DNA from: Croceivirga sp.
Lineage (GTDB): Bacteria > Bacteroidota > Bacteroidia > Flavobacteriales > Flavobacteriaceae
NCBI GenBank assembly: GCA_028284935.1
Contig: JANQQQ010000025.1
Span: 33,176 to 97,175 of the forward strand
Length of the DNA stretch: 64,000 nucleotides
Direction of reading: 5' to 3'
This document shows, piece after piece, positions 37,231-46,497 of this stretch (position 1 is its first letter; each line of letters begins with the position of its first letter). A program made the position numbers and the translations under genes. The notes under the pieces are model-generated. The model was not told the origin of the DNA, searched no databases, and was given only the letters and a program-made list of their open reading frames with translations.

Positions 37231-38088
37231 ATGCAAAACCAGCTGCATCCCACACCAAAAATGAAAATACTTACAAGAGGACAATACTATGGCATAAAGG
37301 ATTCGGAGCAATCCTTTGATGGTATTCTTTTATCCCAATATGATTATACAACAGGTGGAAAAGACAGCAGAACGGATTGGCACTACCATGAAAATCCATA
37401 CTTCATGTACGTCTTGGAGGGCCATATGATGGATTGCAATAAGAAGGTAAAATCCTTATGCCCCGCAGGAAGTCTAATGTTCAATAACTGGCAAGAAGCC
37501 CATTATGGCTCCAGGCACTCGGAAACTGCAGCAGGATTTCATTTGGAATTTGAGAAAAGATGGTTTAGTGAGAAGGATATCGATATAAGAATGTTAGAGG
37601 GTAGTCAATTGATAGAACAACCTCAAGTGCATTTGCTTTTTGCCAAATTATATCAAGAATTTTTGCTACATGATGCGTTCAGTAAAGTAACCATCGAGCT
37701 TTTAATGGTACAGATTTCAGACGCCCTAAGTGACCTTAAAGACAAAGGTAGTGCCCAAAATATGCCCCCATGGGTAGAGCATTTGAAAGAACTCGTTCAT
37801 TTCGAGAAATCCAACCTCAGTTTAAACCACCTTTCGAAACAACTGGGGGTACATCCCGTCCATTTATCCAGGGCCGCACCCAAATATCTTTCCGTAAGCC
37901 TAGGCGAGTACATAAGGCAACAAAAGCTAAAAAAAGCCATCCCACTTTTACTTAACTCCAACCATTCACTAACTGCCATTGCCTATGATGTCGGGTTCGC
38001 AGATCAAAGTCACTTCAATAAAGTGTTTAAGGCCTATTTTAATATGAACCCCAGTCATTATCGAAAATCCCTTTCAAAAAGCAACTAA
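37231..38088 (+). CDS. AraC-family transcriptional regulator with cupin-like sensor
   Basis: 285 residues. N-terminal cupin-like domain (DWHYHENPYFMYVLEGHM, SLMFNNWQEAHYG) and a C-terminal double HTH (LSLNHLSKQLGVHPVHLSR; SLTAIAYDVGFADQSHFNKVFKAYFNMNPSHYR). Activators of this type respond to a small metabolite, often a sugar or a peptide. The neighbour 66 bases downstream is a serine hydrolase gene, a plausible target. ATG at 37231 chosen; an internal ATG at 37261 starts the conserved region and could be used. Confidence 0.88.
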   Translation: MQNQLHPTPKMKILTRGQYYGIKDSEQSFDGILLSQYDYTTGGKDSRTDWHYHENPYFMYVLEGHMMDCNKKVKSLCPAGSLMFNNWQEAHYGSRHSETAAGFHLEFEKRWFSEKDIDIRMLEGSQLIEQPQVHLLFAKLYQEFLLHDAFSKVTIELLMVQISDALSDLKDKGSAQNMPPWVEHLKELVHFEKSNLSLNHLSKQLGVHPVHLSRAAPKYLSVSLGEYIRQQKLKKAIPLLLNSNHSLTAIAYDVGFADQSHFNKVFKAYFNMNPSHYRKSLSKSN

Positions 38089-38154
38089 TGTTAATTCGGT
38101 ACAATTTTTAGTGCTTGCGGAAAATTACTTTTACCGTCTAATTTGAATTCTACC

Positions 38155-39861
38155 ATGTTAAGAAGAACAATGCTATTGGGGCTTTTTTGTTGGATGCTAC
38201 AGTGCTGTGCCCAAAATGAAAGCCGGGAGTATCTTGGAAATTGGATTGGCACTCTCCCGGACAAACATGCTTTCAATTTCAAAATTACCCTTGAACAAAT
38301 AAACCCAGATCAATTTCAACTTCGCATCGACAATAAGAATCCCATTTTAGAGCGGACCTTTACATTACCTAACAGGGAACATTTAAGGTTCAGTATTGAC
38401 AACGAGCTATATTTCAATTTAAAAGACAAAGGGGGTGATGTATACGGTTATATTCAATCAGGCGGGTTCCAATATTATATCACCCTAAAAAAAGAGGCAT
38501 CCAATACCTATGTTGGAAATTGGAATGTATTTATGTTGGATGATGGCCTAACGTCCGACGAGCTCTTTTTGAATGTTGACTGGTACAACGATCAACTAGA
38601 GGCCTATCCCTTTTTTGGAGATCAAAGGTTCCGGGGATTCTATGCCAGTGACTTTGAAATAGAAGATGACGTACTCTCGTTTAGTGATATCAATACTGGA
38701 TTCCATTTTCGGGCTATTTTATTGGAAGAAGCCATCGAGTTGGAGATGTATTTGATCAACAACCTGATTACAAAAACCACCTTATCCTTTTCCGATAAAT
38801 ACTGGGTGCCTCCATCACCTCCCGTTGCTGATAATCTAAGTGCCGATACCCCGGAACCCTTAAATGATGGCTGGGACACCAGCACCATAAGCGAGGCCAA
38901 TATTGAATATACCCCACTGAAAAAACTCATCGACAGTATCAATGCAAACGCCCTTGTCAACATCCATAGCGTATTGATAGCCAAAAAAAGCAAGTTGGTT
39001 TTTGAAGCCTATTTTGATGGCTTTAACAGGGATATTCCACATACGATGATGTCCGGTTCAAAGAGCATCTCTTCTGCAATGATTGGTATTGCCATCGATA
39101 AGGGGATCATAGAAAGCGTCGACGAAAAATTATATGAATTTGTACCAGAAAACTACCAGTACACCCGAGATTCATTAAAGTCCAAAATAACACTTGAGCA
39201 TTTGTTGACCATGAGTTCGGGACTGGATGTAAATGACAAGGCTTCAGAAGACCATTATCAAAATCCCAGTAACCCGAACAGTTGGCTCAAAACCGTTTTG
39301 GAAGCACCAATAATCCATGAGCCCGGAACATACACAGATTATGGGTCCGCTAATCCTTTCTTACTGGGTGTCTGTTTAAATGAACGTTTGAACCAACCTA
39401 TGGAGACCTTTATGCATGAAAAACTGTTCGGACCATTAGGTATCAAAAATTACATCAACTTTAGTGATGATACCCATACTAGGCCCTATTTTGGTGGTGG
39501 TATGTTGTTAACCCCTCGGGATATGCTCAAGTTTGGCCAACTGTATCTTTACAAAGGCATCTGGAACGGACAACAAATTATTTCCAAAGATTGGATAGAA
39601 GCGTCTTTTAAAAAACATACACGCCTACAGGATGTTCCCAATAAGAATGAATATGGGTATTTCTGGTGGCATGACACCTATGACGTCAATGAAAAGACTA
39701 TTGCTACTATTGAGGCAAGGGGAGCTGGAGGGCAGTTTGTTTTTATAGTACCGGAGCTGGAATCCGTAGTTGTGGTAACCGCAGGTAATTTCAGGAACAG
39801 GAAGGGCAACCAATCAAGGGAATTATTCAGGGATTATATCCTTCCAGCACTGTGGCATTAA
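38155..39861 (+). CDS. Serine hydrolase (beta-lactamase family) with N-terminal extra domain
   Basis: 568 residues from the ATG at 38155. The N-terminus MLRRTMLLGLFCWMLQCCAQ carries a lipobox-like end, so it is probably a lipoprotein. Residues about 25-230 form a beta-rich domain of unknown type (lipocalin-like strands: YVGNWNVFML, FRGFYASDFEIEDDVLSF). Residues about 270-560 are the class C beta-lactamase-like catalytic domain with the SxxK motif in MMSGSKSIS, a Y-x-x-N-like element YGSANPFLLG, and RGAGGQFVF replacing the usual HTG/KTG. Esterase or peptidase function is likely. The AraC gene upstream may control it. Confidence 0.85.
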   Translation: MLRRTMLLGLFCWMLQCCAQNESREYLGNWIGTLPDKHAFNFKITLEQINPDQFQLRIDNKNPILERTFTLPNREHLRFSIDNELYFNLKDKGGDVYGYIQSGGFQYYITLKKEASNTYVGNWNVFMLDDGLTSDELFLNVDWYNDQLEAYPFFGDQRFRGFYASDFEIEDDVLSFSDINTGFHFRAILLEEAIELEMYLINNLITKTTLSFSDKYWVPPSPPVADNLSADTPEPLNDGWDTSTISEANIEYTPLKKLIDSINANALVNIHSVLIAKKSKLVFEAYFDGFNRDIPHTMMSGSKSISSAMIGIAIDKGIIESVDEKLYEFVPENYQYTRDSLKSKITLEHLLTMSSGLDVNDKASEDHYQNPSNPNSWLKTVLEAPIIHEPGTYTDYGSANPFLLGVCLNERLNQPMETFMHEKLFGPLGIKNYINFSDDTHTRPYFGGGMLLTPRDMLKFGQLYLYKGIWNGQQIISKDWIEASFKKHTRLQDVPNKNEYGYFWWHDTYDVNEKTIATIEARGAGGQFVFIVPELESVVVVTAGNFRNRKGNQSRELFRDYILPALWH

Positions 39862-40085
39862 AAGGTCACCAAGTGCAGCCCTTACTAGGGTAAATTCCAA
39901 ATACTTTGCGCCTTTCCTAATAAGGGTTTCCAAATACTGAAGGTGCATTGCAGTATTGTGGCTTTAGGAGCATAGGACCTCACCATTTTAGCCCAGTTTC
40001 AACAAAAAACCATGAACTAAGGGCTTGATGGTGTACTATATATTCTTTTATAGAAAAAATACTCTATATTTAGTGAATATATTCT
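39862..40085. promoter_or_regulatory. Intergenic region with palindromes before the zinc-ribbon gene
   Basis: 224 bases. A direct repeat TTCCAAATACT occurs at about 39895 and 39928. Near the right end the AT-rich run holds TATATTC (40039-40045) and the perfect palindrome GAATATATTC (40075-40084), which ends two bases before the ATG of the next gene. No TAnnTTTG box was seen. A regulator-binding site over the promoter is plausible; no gene found here. Confidence 0.4.
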
Positions 40086-40442
40086 ATGGTTCAGGTCAGA
40101 AAGTGTTTGGAATGCGGTATTGAAATCCGAGGTCGGGCAGATAAGAAGTTCTGTTCGGATTATTGCCGCAATGCATATAATAACCAACGCAATAAAAACA
40201 GCAAAAACCTTGTGCGCAATATTAACAACCGTCTAAGAAAAAACTATAGGATATTGGATGGTTATGAACTCAAAGATGGCAAAACCAGAACCTCCAAAAC
40301 CCGGTTATTGGACAGGGGGTTTGACTTTGAATACATCACCAACCTTTATACCACAAAAAAGGGAACCACCTACTTCTTTGTATATGACTTGGGATATCTG
40401 CCGTTGGACAACGACTATTATATGATTGTAAAGAGGGAATAA
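40086..40442 (+). CDS. Zinc-ribbon hypothetical protein, 118 residues
   Basis: The N-terminus is a C-x2-C...C-x3-C zinc site (VRKCLECGIEIRGRADKKFC, then SDYCRNAYNNQRNK), like zinc-finger nucleic-acid-binding proteins (DUF2116 type), followed by a basic helix and a C-terminal beta domain (TTKKGTTYFFVYDLGYLPL). The combination is conserved in flavobacteria as far as I recall, function unknown; DNA or RNA binding is plausible. It is preceded by an AT-rich palindrome that may be its own operator. The stop is one base from that of the CBS gene. Confidence 0.75.
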   Translation: MVQVRKCLECGIEIRGRADKKFCSDYCRNAYNNQRNKNSKNLVRNINNRLRKNYRILDGYELKDGKTRTSKTRLLDRGFDFEYITNLYTTKKGTTYFFVYDLGYLPLDNDYYMIVKRE

Positions 40443-40443
40443 C

Positions 40444-40914
40444 CTATTTCCAATTGGCTCCGCTAAGCTTTAATGCAGCGACCACAATATCCTTTCTACT
40501 TATTTGACCTACCAATATCCCATCTTTCATTACCGGAAGCCTGCGCCTATTGTGACGATCAAATACCCCTGCCGCATCAAAAATGGTCATATCATGGGGT
40601 ATGGTTTCCACATTCTTGGTCATATAGCGCTCTACACTTTTGTCCAAAATGGGTTGGTTAAAATATCGGCTTTCCGAAATTTGCTTCATACAGTCTGCCT
40701 CAGAAATAATGCCAACCAGGAACCCGCTGTCGTCCATAACCGGACCACCTGAAATTTTATATTTGGCAAAAGATTCCATGACTTCCAGAATGGATTGCTG
40801 CGGTGAAAACGTCACCAATTTTTTGGTCATATAGTCTGAAACCAAAATTGGGCCTCCCGAATCTTTTTTACTATCCACCTTAGCCCTTGCCCCTTGAAAA
40901 CTCTTGATTCCCAT
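40444..40914 (-). CDS. CBS-domain-pair protein
   Basis: 156 residues: a short N-terminal region (MGIKSFQGARAKVDSKKDSG) and two CBS motifs about 25-80 and 90-150 (VSDYMTKKLVTFSPQQSILEV, GISEADCMK; SVERYMTKNVETIPHDMTIFDAAGVF, VGQISRKDIV). CBS pairs bind adenosyl nucleotides and act as energy sensors; standalone forms regulate other proteins by association. No linked enzyme domain and no neighbour suggests the partner. Confidence 0.88.
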   Translation of the reverse strand: MGIKSFQGARAKVDSKKDSGGPILVSDYMTKKLVTFSPQQSILEVMESFAKYKISGGPVMDDSGFLVGIISEADCMKQISESRYFNQPILDKSVERYMTKNVETIPHDMTIFDAAGVFDRHNRRRLPVMKDGILVGQISRKDIVVAALKLSGANWK

Positions 40915-41036
40915 GTTATTAAATTTATTGGTTGACTATTAAAGTTAGTGAATTTTATGCGAATTATCTAAAATTTTCACCCCAAACCTAAGAAACTGTT
41001 ATTATTTTATACATTTAAGTACCAACTACGACTACC

Positions 41037-43319
41037 ATGAATTTTTCCAGAATTCTTGCCTTTTTGCTGTTTCTTTTTGCCCTATACTGGAGCTATGAAT
41101 CCCTAATGCCCAAAGACGAATCGGATGCCCATTTGGAAAACTGGGGTTTTCAGTTGACCAACGCCCTTGGACATGTAAAGAACATATCGAAAACACCACA
41201 TGCGGTAGGCTTTCCCGGTCATAAAAGTGTTATGGACTATGTAGTTTCTGAACTTAAACGGATGGGACTTCCAGTTTCATCCCAAGAAGGGTTTTCTGTA
41301 GGGGATTGGGGCAATCTTTGTAAAGCCTCCAATATTTTGGCAAGGATAAAGGGTACCGAAACCGGTAAGGCTTTACTGCTACTTGCCCACTATGATAGCA
41401 GTCCGCATTCTTCATTTGGGGCAAGTGATGACGCCAGCGGCGTCGCCACCATTTTAGAAGGGGTACGGGCATTTTTGGAAAAAGGGGAAAACCCAAGAAA
41501 TGATATTATTATATTGATAAGTGATGCAGAGGAATTAGGGCTTAATGGAGCAGAACTTTTTGTGAACCAACATCCTTGGGCGAAAGATGTGGGGTTGGTA
41601 TTAAATTTTGAAGCCCGTGGTAGCGGTGGCCCCAGTAATATGCTCATTGAAACGAACAGGGGCAATAGCAAATTGATCCAAGAGTTCAGCAAGGTAAATC
41701 CTAAATTTCCAGTGGCGAACTCGCTCGCCTATTCCATCTATAAAATGCTGCCCAACGATACCGATTTAACCGTTTTTAGGGAAGACATGGATATTGAAGG
41801 GTTCAATTTTGCCTTTATTGATGATTACTACGACTATCACACCGCTTTGGACACTTATGAAAGGTTGGACAAAAATTCATTGGCCCACCAAGCCAGTTAT
41901 TTGATGCCCCTATTGGCCCATTTTGCCCATTCAGATTTAAATAATGTCAAGAGCCTAAATGACCATGTCTACTTCAACATGCCTTTCTTTGAATTGATTT
42001 CCTACCCTTTTGATTGGATTTGGCCCATGTTCCTACTGGCATTACTACTGTTTGTTATTCTTCTTTTTTACGGACGTAAAAAAGGAGTGCTTGATCTAAA
42101 AAGCATCCTTATTGGTTTTATTCCGGTTTTGGTGGTTCTTCTCGTCAATGGATTGGCAGGTTATGTAAGTTGGCCTGCCTTAAAATGGTGGTACCCCTGG
42201 TATAATGATATGCTGCACGGCTTTACCTATAACGGGCATTTATACATCATGGCGATGGCCCTCTTTTCCGTTACTGTCTGCCTTTTTGTGTATCATCGTT
42301 TTCAAAAAATAAATGTGGCCAACTTACTAGTAGCCCCGCTATGTATTTGGATATTGATATGCGGCTTGGTCGCCTACTATCTAAAAGGGGCAAGCTTTTT
42401 TATTGTTCCTGTGTTTGGACTATTGGCCACCCTTTTGGTGTATATCAATCAAGAAAAACCGAATCCCCTATTGCTTTTGTTCCTTTGTTTGCCCGCGGTG
42501 TTCATGCATGCACCCTCTATCCAAATGTTCCCCGTAGGCCTTGGGCTAAAAATGATGTTGGCCACCACTGTCCTTACTTCGCTTTTATTCTTCCTTACCC
42601 TACCCCTATTTGGATCCCTTAAAAAATATACAGGCTTGGGCGTACTTTCCCTATTCCTATTCGCCATTTATGGTATTAAGGCACATTTAAATGCCTCCTT
42701 TTCCGAGGAGTATCCAAAACCCAGTAGTTTAGTATATGTTTACGATGCGGACAACGATACCGCTCAATGGGCTTCCTATGATGAAGTTTTAATTGATTGG
42801 AATTCCCAATTCTTGAACCCAAAGGAAGTAAATGAAGGAACGGAAATACCAAATACCATAAGTAGCAAATACACTACTAGGTTCAAACACCTGTCCCCAG
42901 CCCAAAGGAAAAATATTCCCCTTTCGGAATATTTAATAACAAAGGACACCGTTCTTCAAAATTATAGGGAACTCACGATTTGTGTAACGCCAAAGAGAAG
43001 GGTCCATCGATTGGAAGTGTTCACCAATGATATTGATGTGATACAATGTAAAGTAAATGGAGCGGAGCTATCCAATTATTATCTAAAGAATCGAAGCAAG
43101 GGAAAATTGATAACGCATTATATTAGCGATAATGACTACACCGAAATTGAGATGACCCTTCCTACGAACCAACCGTTGGAGCTCACATTTTATGAAGCTT
43201 CCAATGATTTGCTTTCCAACCCGCTTTTTACCGTTCCCAAACGTCCTAAAAACAGTATTCCCATGCCGTTTATACTCAACGACGCTATTTTGATCATCAA
43301 AAAACTAACGCTTGAATAA
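41037..43319 (+). CDS. M28-family zinc aminopeptidase with multi-pass membrane region
   Basis: 760 residues. N-terminal transmembrane helix, then an M28 peptidase domain with metal-ligand elements HYDSSPHSSFGASDDASG (H118, D131/D132) and SDAEELGLNGAE (E165/E166), and a later D-x-HT element YYDYHTALDTYERLD. From about 320 to 560 there are seven or more hydrophobic helices, then an extracytoplasmic tail of about 200 residues. This architecture resembles Bacteroidota membrane M28 peptidases related to ER metallopeptidase 1. It may trim peptides in the periplasm. Confidence 0.9.
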   Translation: MNFSRILAFLLFLFALYWSYESLMPKDESDAHLENWGFQLTNALGHVKNISKTPHAVGFPGHKSVMDYVVSELKRMGLPVSSQEGFSVGDWGNLCKASNILARIKGTETGKALLLLAHYDSSPHSSFGASDDASGVATILEGVRAFLEKGENPRNDIIILISDAEELGLNGAELFVNQHPWAKDVGLVLNFEARGSGGPSNMLIETNRGNSKLIQEFSKVNPKFPVANSLAYSIYKMLPNDTDLTVFREDMDIEGFNFAFIDDYYDYHTALDTYERLDKNSLAHQASYLMPLLAHFAHSDLNNVKSLNDHVYFNMPFFELISYPFDWIWPMFLLALLLFVILLFYGRKKGVLDLKSILIGFIPVLVVLLVNGLAGYVSWPALKWWYPWYNDMLHGFTYNGHLYIMAMALFSVTVCLFVYHRFQKINVANLLVAPLCIWILICGLVAYYLKGASFFIVPVFGLLATLLVYINQEKPNPLLLLFLCLPAVFMHAPSIQMFPVGLGLKMMLATTVLTSLLFFLTLPLFGSLKKYTGLGVLSLFLFAIYGIKAHLNASFSEEYPKPSSLVYVYDADNDTAQWASYDEVLIDWNSQFLNPKEVNEGTEIPNTISSKYTTRFKHLSPAQRKNIPLSEYLITKDTVLQNYRELTICVTPKRRVHRLEVFTNDIDVIQCKVNGAELSNYYLKNRSKGKLITHYISDNDYTEIEMTLPTNQPLELTFYEASNDLLSNPLFTVPKRPKNSIPMPFILNDAILIIKKLTLE

Positions 43320-44118
43320 GACCATTGGTATTTTAGGTTGCGGTTGGTTGGGCACTGCTTTGGGAGAACAACTGATTTTGAATGGCTACACCATAAAGGG
43401 TTCAACCACCTCCCCCGAAAAGATGGATTCCCTAGAAAAAAGGGGTATCGACCCCCATATAGTTCTACTTGGCGAAAAAAGCATTGAGGGAGACATCAAG
43501 GGTTTTCTCAAACAAATTGATGTATTGGTAATCAACGTCCCGCCCAATCTAAAAAAAGACCCTAAAGGCAACTATGTGAAAAAAATGGAGTTGCTACTGG
43601 ATAATATCAAAAATCATGACACTTCGTCCGTTCTATTTATAAGCAGTACTTCCGTATATGGTGCCATTGAAGGTGAAATAACGGAAGAGACCATTCCACA
43701 CCCAATCACAAATTCGGGGAAGCAACTCTTTTCATCGGAACAATTGTTTTTAAAGGAGGATTCCATTTCAACCACCATAATTCGTTTTGGAGGATTGATT
43801 GGTGAAGACCGCCACCCAGTGTACCATCTTTCTCAAAAAGAACTCACCAATGGAGAGGAACTCATCAACCTTATTCATCGGAAGGATTGTATCCATATGA
43901 TACGAACCATTATCGAGAATGGATATTGGAATGAGGTCTTTAATGGGGTGTATCCCTATCACCCAACCAAAGCGGAATACTATGGTTCAGAAGCGAAAAA
44001 AAGGGGGATTCCTCCTCCCATTTACCAACAATCTAAGAGCTATATCAGTAAAAAAAAGGTTGTTTTTAGGAATTTTTATGTTAAAAACCATGTTTTGACC
44101 ACATCAATTTCCTCTTAA
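43312..44118 (+). CDS. NAD(P)-binding epimerase/dehydratase-like SDR
   Basis: 268 residues with a TTG start overlapping the M28 peptidase end by eight bases. The N-terminal Rossmann loop starts at once (TIGILGCGWLGTALGEQLI), so the TTG is the only sensible start. Pattern of YeeZ-like, extended-SDR proteins: LVINVPPNLKKDPKGNYVKK, SVLFISSTSVYGAIEGEI, and a missing YxxxK (replaced by TNSGKQLFSSEQL), so catalysis is uncertain. Substrate unknown. Co-transcribed with the peptidase. Confidence 0.8.
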   Translation: MNKTIGILGCGWLGTALGEQLILNGYTIKGSTTSPEKMDSLEKRGIDPHIVLLGEKSIEGDIKGFLKQIDVLVINVPPNLKKDPKGNYVKKMELLLDNIKNHDTSSVLFISSTSVYGAIEGEITEETIPHPITNSGKQLFSSEQLFLKEDSISTTIIRFGGLIGEDRHPVYHLSQKELTNGEELINLIHRKDCIHMIRTIIENGYWNEVFNGVYPYHPTKAEYYGSEAKKRGIPPPIYQQSKSYISKKKVVFRNFYVKNHVLTTSISS

Positions 44119-44239
44119 TTCACCACAAAAGGCGACATTTTCACAACAAAGTGCACCTGTTACTGTTAATTAAAGTATTGATTTTAAAAGGCTTATCGAC
44201 GAAATGCATAATTTTGGTCTACATCAAAATAGTATAGTT

Positions 44240-44614
44240 ATGGAAACTTTAAATGTAAAATCGAGGATTTTGATGGAGATGGAAAGACTCATTGCACGCA
44301 GCAGTGCCAAAGGGAAAATGACCAAAAAGATACAGTCATTTCATGAGGCCATTATTAAAAAGCATTACAATGCCTCGGATGTCAGTATTGATTATCACCG
44401 TCATCGGATAAAAATGAACGTGGTCATCGACGCAGAGGGTTATGACCCAAAAACGGTAAATGTGGATTTGGCGGTTTTGCCAATGAACCTTTTTTTTAAA
44501 AACCTTAGGGATTTTTTGAAATCATGTTTGGAAGGAGATGCCAAAAGCATTGCTTTTTACGCCAGGTTGATTAAAGATTTGTCAAATAAAGAGCGGATTC
44601 ATGTTGCGGTTTAG
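44240..44614 (+). CDS. Hypothetical protein, 124 residues
   Basis: Start at ATG 44240 because a promoter -7 box TAATTTTG (44209-44216) overlies the earlier ATG at 44204, which would be upstream of transcription. The protein is basic and helical at the N-terminus (SRILMEMERLIARSSAKGKMTKKIQSFHEAIIKKHY), then a beta domain (KMNVVIDAEGYDPKTVNVDLAVLP). No signal peptide and no family recognised. It is followed by a strong terminator, so it is transcribed alone. Confidence 0.65.
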   Translation: METLNVKSRILMEMERLIARSSAKGKMTKKIQSFHEAIIKKHYNASDVSIDYHRHRIKMNVVIDAEGYDPKTVNVDLAVLPMNLFFKNLRDFLKSCLEGDAKSIAFYARLIKDLSNKERIHVAV

Positions 44615-44640
44615 GTTGAACGATTAAAAAATTGCTATTG

Positions 44641-44666
44641 AAAAAGATGCCTAGGGCATCTTTTTT
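44641..44666 (+). terminator. Intrinsic terminator
   Basis: GATGCC (44646-44651) and GGCATC (44655-44660) around loop TAG, flanked by AAAAA and TTTTTT. It ends the small hypothetical gene, 27 bases after its stop; it is symmetric enough to work both ways. Confidence 0.85.
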
Positions 44667-44744
44667 GTAATTAAGACTTACCTATTCTTTAACAACCTAC
44701 TTTGGTGAATTTTTTTAGTTTTGCCGCACTAAAAGAATGAAGAA

Positions 44745-45440
44745 ATGAAAAAATTATTCATCATCACTGCCCTTATAGCTTCAACATCCCTTTTTGCCCA
44801 AAGCAACGGTGACCTAAAGACCCACTTTGAGCAGTACTATCAGGAAATGAAGAAACAAGGAGATGTCAATGGGGTAATCAATGCCCTTACCCATTTAAAT
44901 GTAGTTGATCCATCCCAGGCCCGAAGGGATACCCTGGCTTATGTATACATGAATGGGAATCAACACCTACAGGCATTAAATACCATTGGAATTGAAAAAA
45001 ATGACTCCGATTCCAATTTGGCCGTGCAGGTAAAAGCGGTTTCGCTAAAAGCGTTAAATCAGCCGAAAAGGGCCATTGAACAATTTCAGATACTTTACGA
45101 TAGAACTCCCGATCCCTTCGTGGCTTATGAGATGGCAGATTTAAAAATACAGGTAGGCGATATTTCAGGTGCAGAAAAGGATATTACGTATGGTATTGCC
45201 AATTCAACTTTAAATATGAAACACGCTTTTTATGAGCGTCAACAACCGTACGAAGTGCCGCTAAAAGCAGCTTTCTATCACTTGCAGGGACTATTAATCT
45301 TTAACAAGGATAAAACCAAAGTGGATGAAGCCATAGCCTTTATGGATAAAGCACTGGAACTCGATTCCAACTTTAACCTAGCCAGCTTGAGCAAGCAAGC
45401 CCTCGAAAAACGCAAAACTGAAGGAGATACCGAGAACTAA
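44745..45440 (+). CDS. TPR-like exported protein, 231 residues
   Basis: Signal peptide MKKLFIITALIASTSLFAQ. The mature part is all helical with tetratricopeptide-like repeats (LNVVDPSQARRDTLAYVYMNGNQHLQAL; VKAVSLKALNQPKRAIEQFQIL; AFMDKALELDSNFNLA). A -7 box TAGTTTTG lies at 44716-44723. Periplasmic protein-binding role likely; not more specific. Its stop interlocks with that of the next gene (CTAA). Confidence 0.75.
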   Translation: MKKLFIITALIASTSLFAQSNGDLKTHFEQYYQEMKKQGDVNGVINALTHLNVVDPSQARRDTLAYVYMNGNQHLQALNTIGIEKNDSDSNLAVQVKAVSLKALNQPKRAIEQFQILYDRTPDPFVAYEMADLKIQVGDISGAEKDITYGIANSTLNMKHAFYERQQPYEVPLKAAFYHLQGLLIFNKDKTKVDEAIAFMDKALELDSNFNLASLSKQALEKRKTEGDTEN

Positions 45441-45949
45441 TTTTCCCTAAGATATTTTTCTTTTAATTCAATGAGCAGAAGGCTATCCTTCTGCTTTTTT
45501 ATATTGATGAGTTCACTGACATTTTCATTGGGCACCGCTATGGAAAGTACATAATGAGCGATTTTCCAGTGGCCTTTGACCTTTTTTAGCACTCCGGAAC
45601 CTCGGCACAGCTTCATTTGGGTATCCAAAAGTTCATCGAACCAAGCCAACTGTTTGCTTTCATCCAAATAGATATTCCGTTCCACGGCGGTAAAACTCCA
45701 TGCTTTGCCTTTATCAAAATAGGGCTTGGAAAAATCTTTGAATTCCTGATTTTGCCAGTTTTCCGTAGCATCAGTTCCCAAAAAAACTCCATCATCGGTC
45801 ATTAGTGAAAAATAACCTTTAAAGTCCGCATTGGCCGCGGCCGTATGCCATGCATCCAATACACCATCAATGGCCTTCTTTTCATCATTTTGGGCGAATA
45901 CGCCAAAAGACATCAAAAAGACCAAATAGGTCAATCCCCTATTCCTCAT
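45437..45949 (-). CDS. SnoaL/NTF2-like exported protein
   Basis: 170 residues with a signal peptide ending FGVFAQ. The cone-shaped NTF2/SnoaL fold pattern is seen (VLDAWHTAAANADFKGYFSLM, DGVFLGTDATENW, WKIAHYVLSIAVPNENV). Such proteins bind small ligands or act as isomerase-like domains; function is unknown. Translated right after the lipoprotein gene on the same strand, with an 11-base overlap, so they form a two-gene operon. Confidence 0.75.
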   Translation of the reverse strand: MRNRGLTYLVFLMSFGVFAQNDEKKAIDGVLDAWHTAAANADFKGYFSLMTDDGVFLGTDATENWQNQEFKDFSKPYFDKGKAWSFTAVERNIYLDESKQLAWFDELLDTQMKLCRGSGVLKKVKGHWKIAHYVLSIAVPNENVSELINIKKQKDSLLLIELKEKYLREN

Positions 45950-46436
45950 TTAAAATTAGTTTTGCATCCAGCGTATTGCCGCTGATTACATTAAATTGGT
46001 TTTTAAAGGCGTTGTAAGCATTTACCAGTTCTTCCATACCTTCGTTGATATCCCTATTGTCGATTAAGTTACCTCTTACTTTGTACAAAAAAGTGCGAAA
46101 AAGTTGTTGACGACCCTTGATCTGTAGCTTATCAAAAGCCTCTGGATAATCGCCCGCTGCCAAAGCCTTTTCCTTCTCAATCAAATCATCGATTGCCAGT
46201 TTAAGGTCTTCCGTATTGGAGGCCCGTTTTAATACATCAAAGCTATCTTCCATCGCCATAAATTCGGGCCACGAACTTACCACGGCCAAAACATTAGCTC
46301 CCATTTCAACAAGTTTTGGATAGTCTTGTATGGAAAAAGCATTAGGTTCCATGGGAGTATCTACCTCATCGGCAGAGGTCTCCCTGCAACCAAAAGCCAA
46401 TATCAAAACCATAAGCCAAAAAGCGTATTTCAACAT
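45939..46436 (-). CDS. Lipoprotein, unknown function
   Basis: 165 residues from the ATG at 46436; the longer frame would begin at TTG. Lipobox in MLKYAFWLMVLILAFGCRET (C17). The mature part is helical (LAIDDLIEKEKALAAGDYPEA, LFRTFLYKVRGNLIDNRDINEG), like other flavobacterial lipoproteins of unknown role. It precedes the NTF2-like gene in a two-gene operon and faces the threonine dehydrogenase divergently across 61 bases. Confidence 0.7.
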   Translation of the reverse strand: MLKYAFWLMVLILAFGCRETSADEVDTPMEPNAFSIQDYPKLVEMGANVLAVVSSWPEFMAMEDSFDVLKRASNTEDLKLAIDDLIEKEKALAAGDYPEAFDKLQIKGRQQLFRTFLYKVRGNLIDNRDINEGMEELVNAYNAFKNQFNVISGNTLDAKLILNEE

Positions 46437-46497
46437 CTTGCCAAAGTACAAATTCTTCGGAAAAGCTATCTTTACTTTCGCAATGATTTAACGACAA

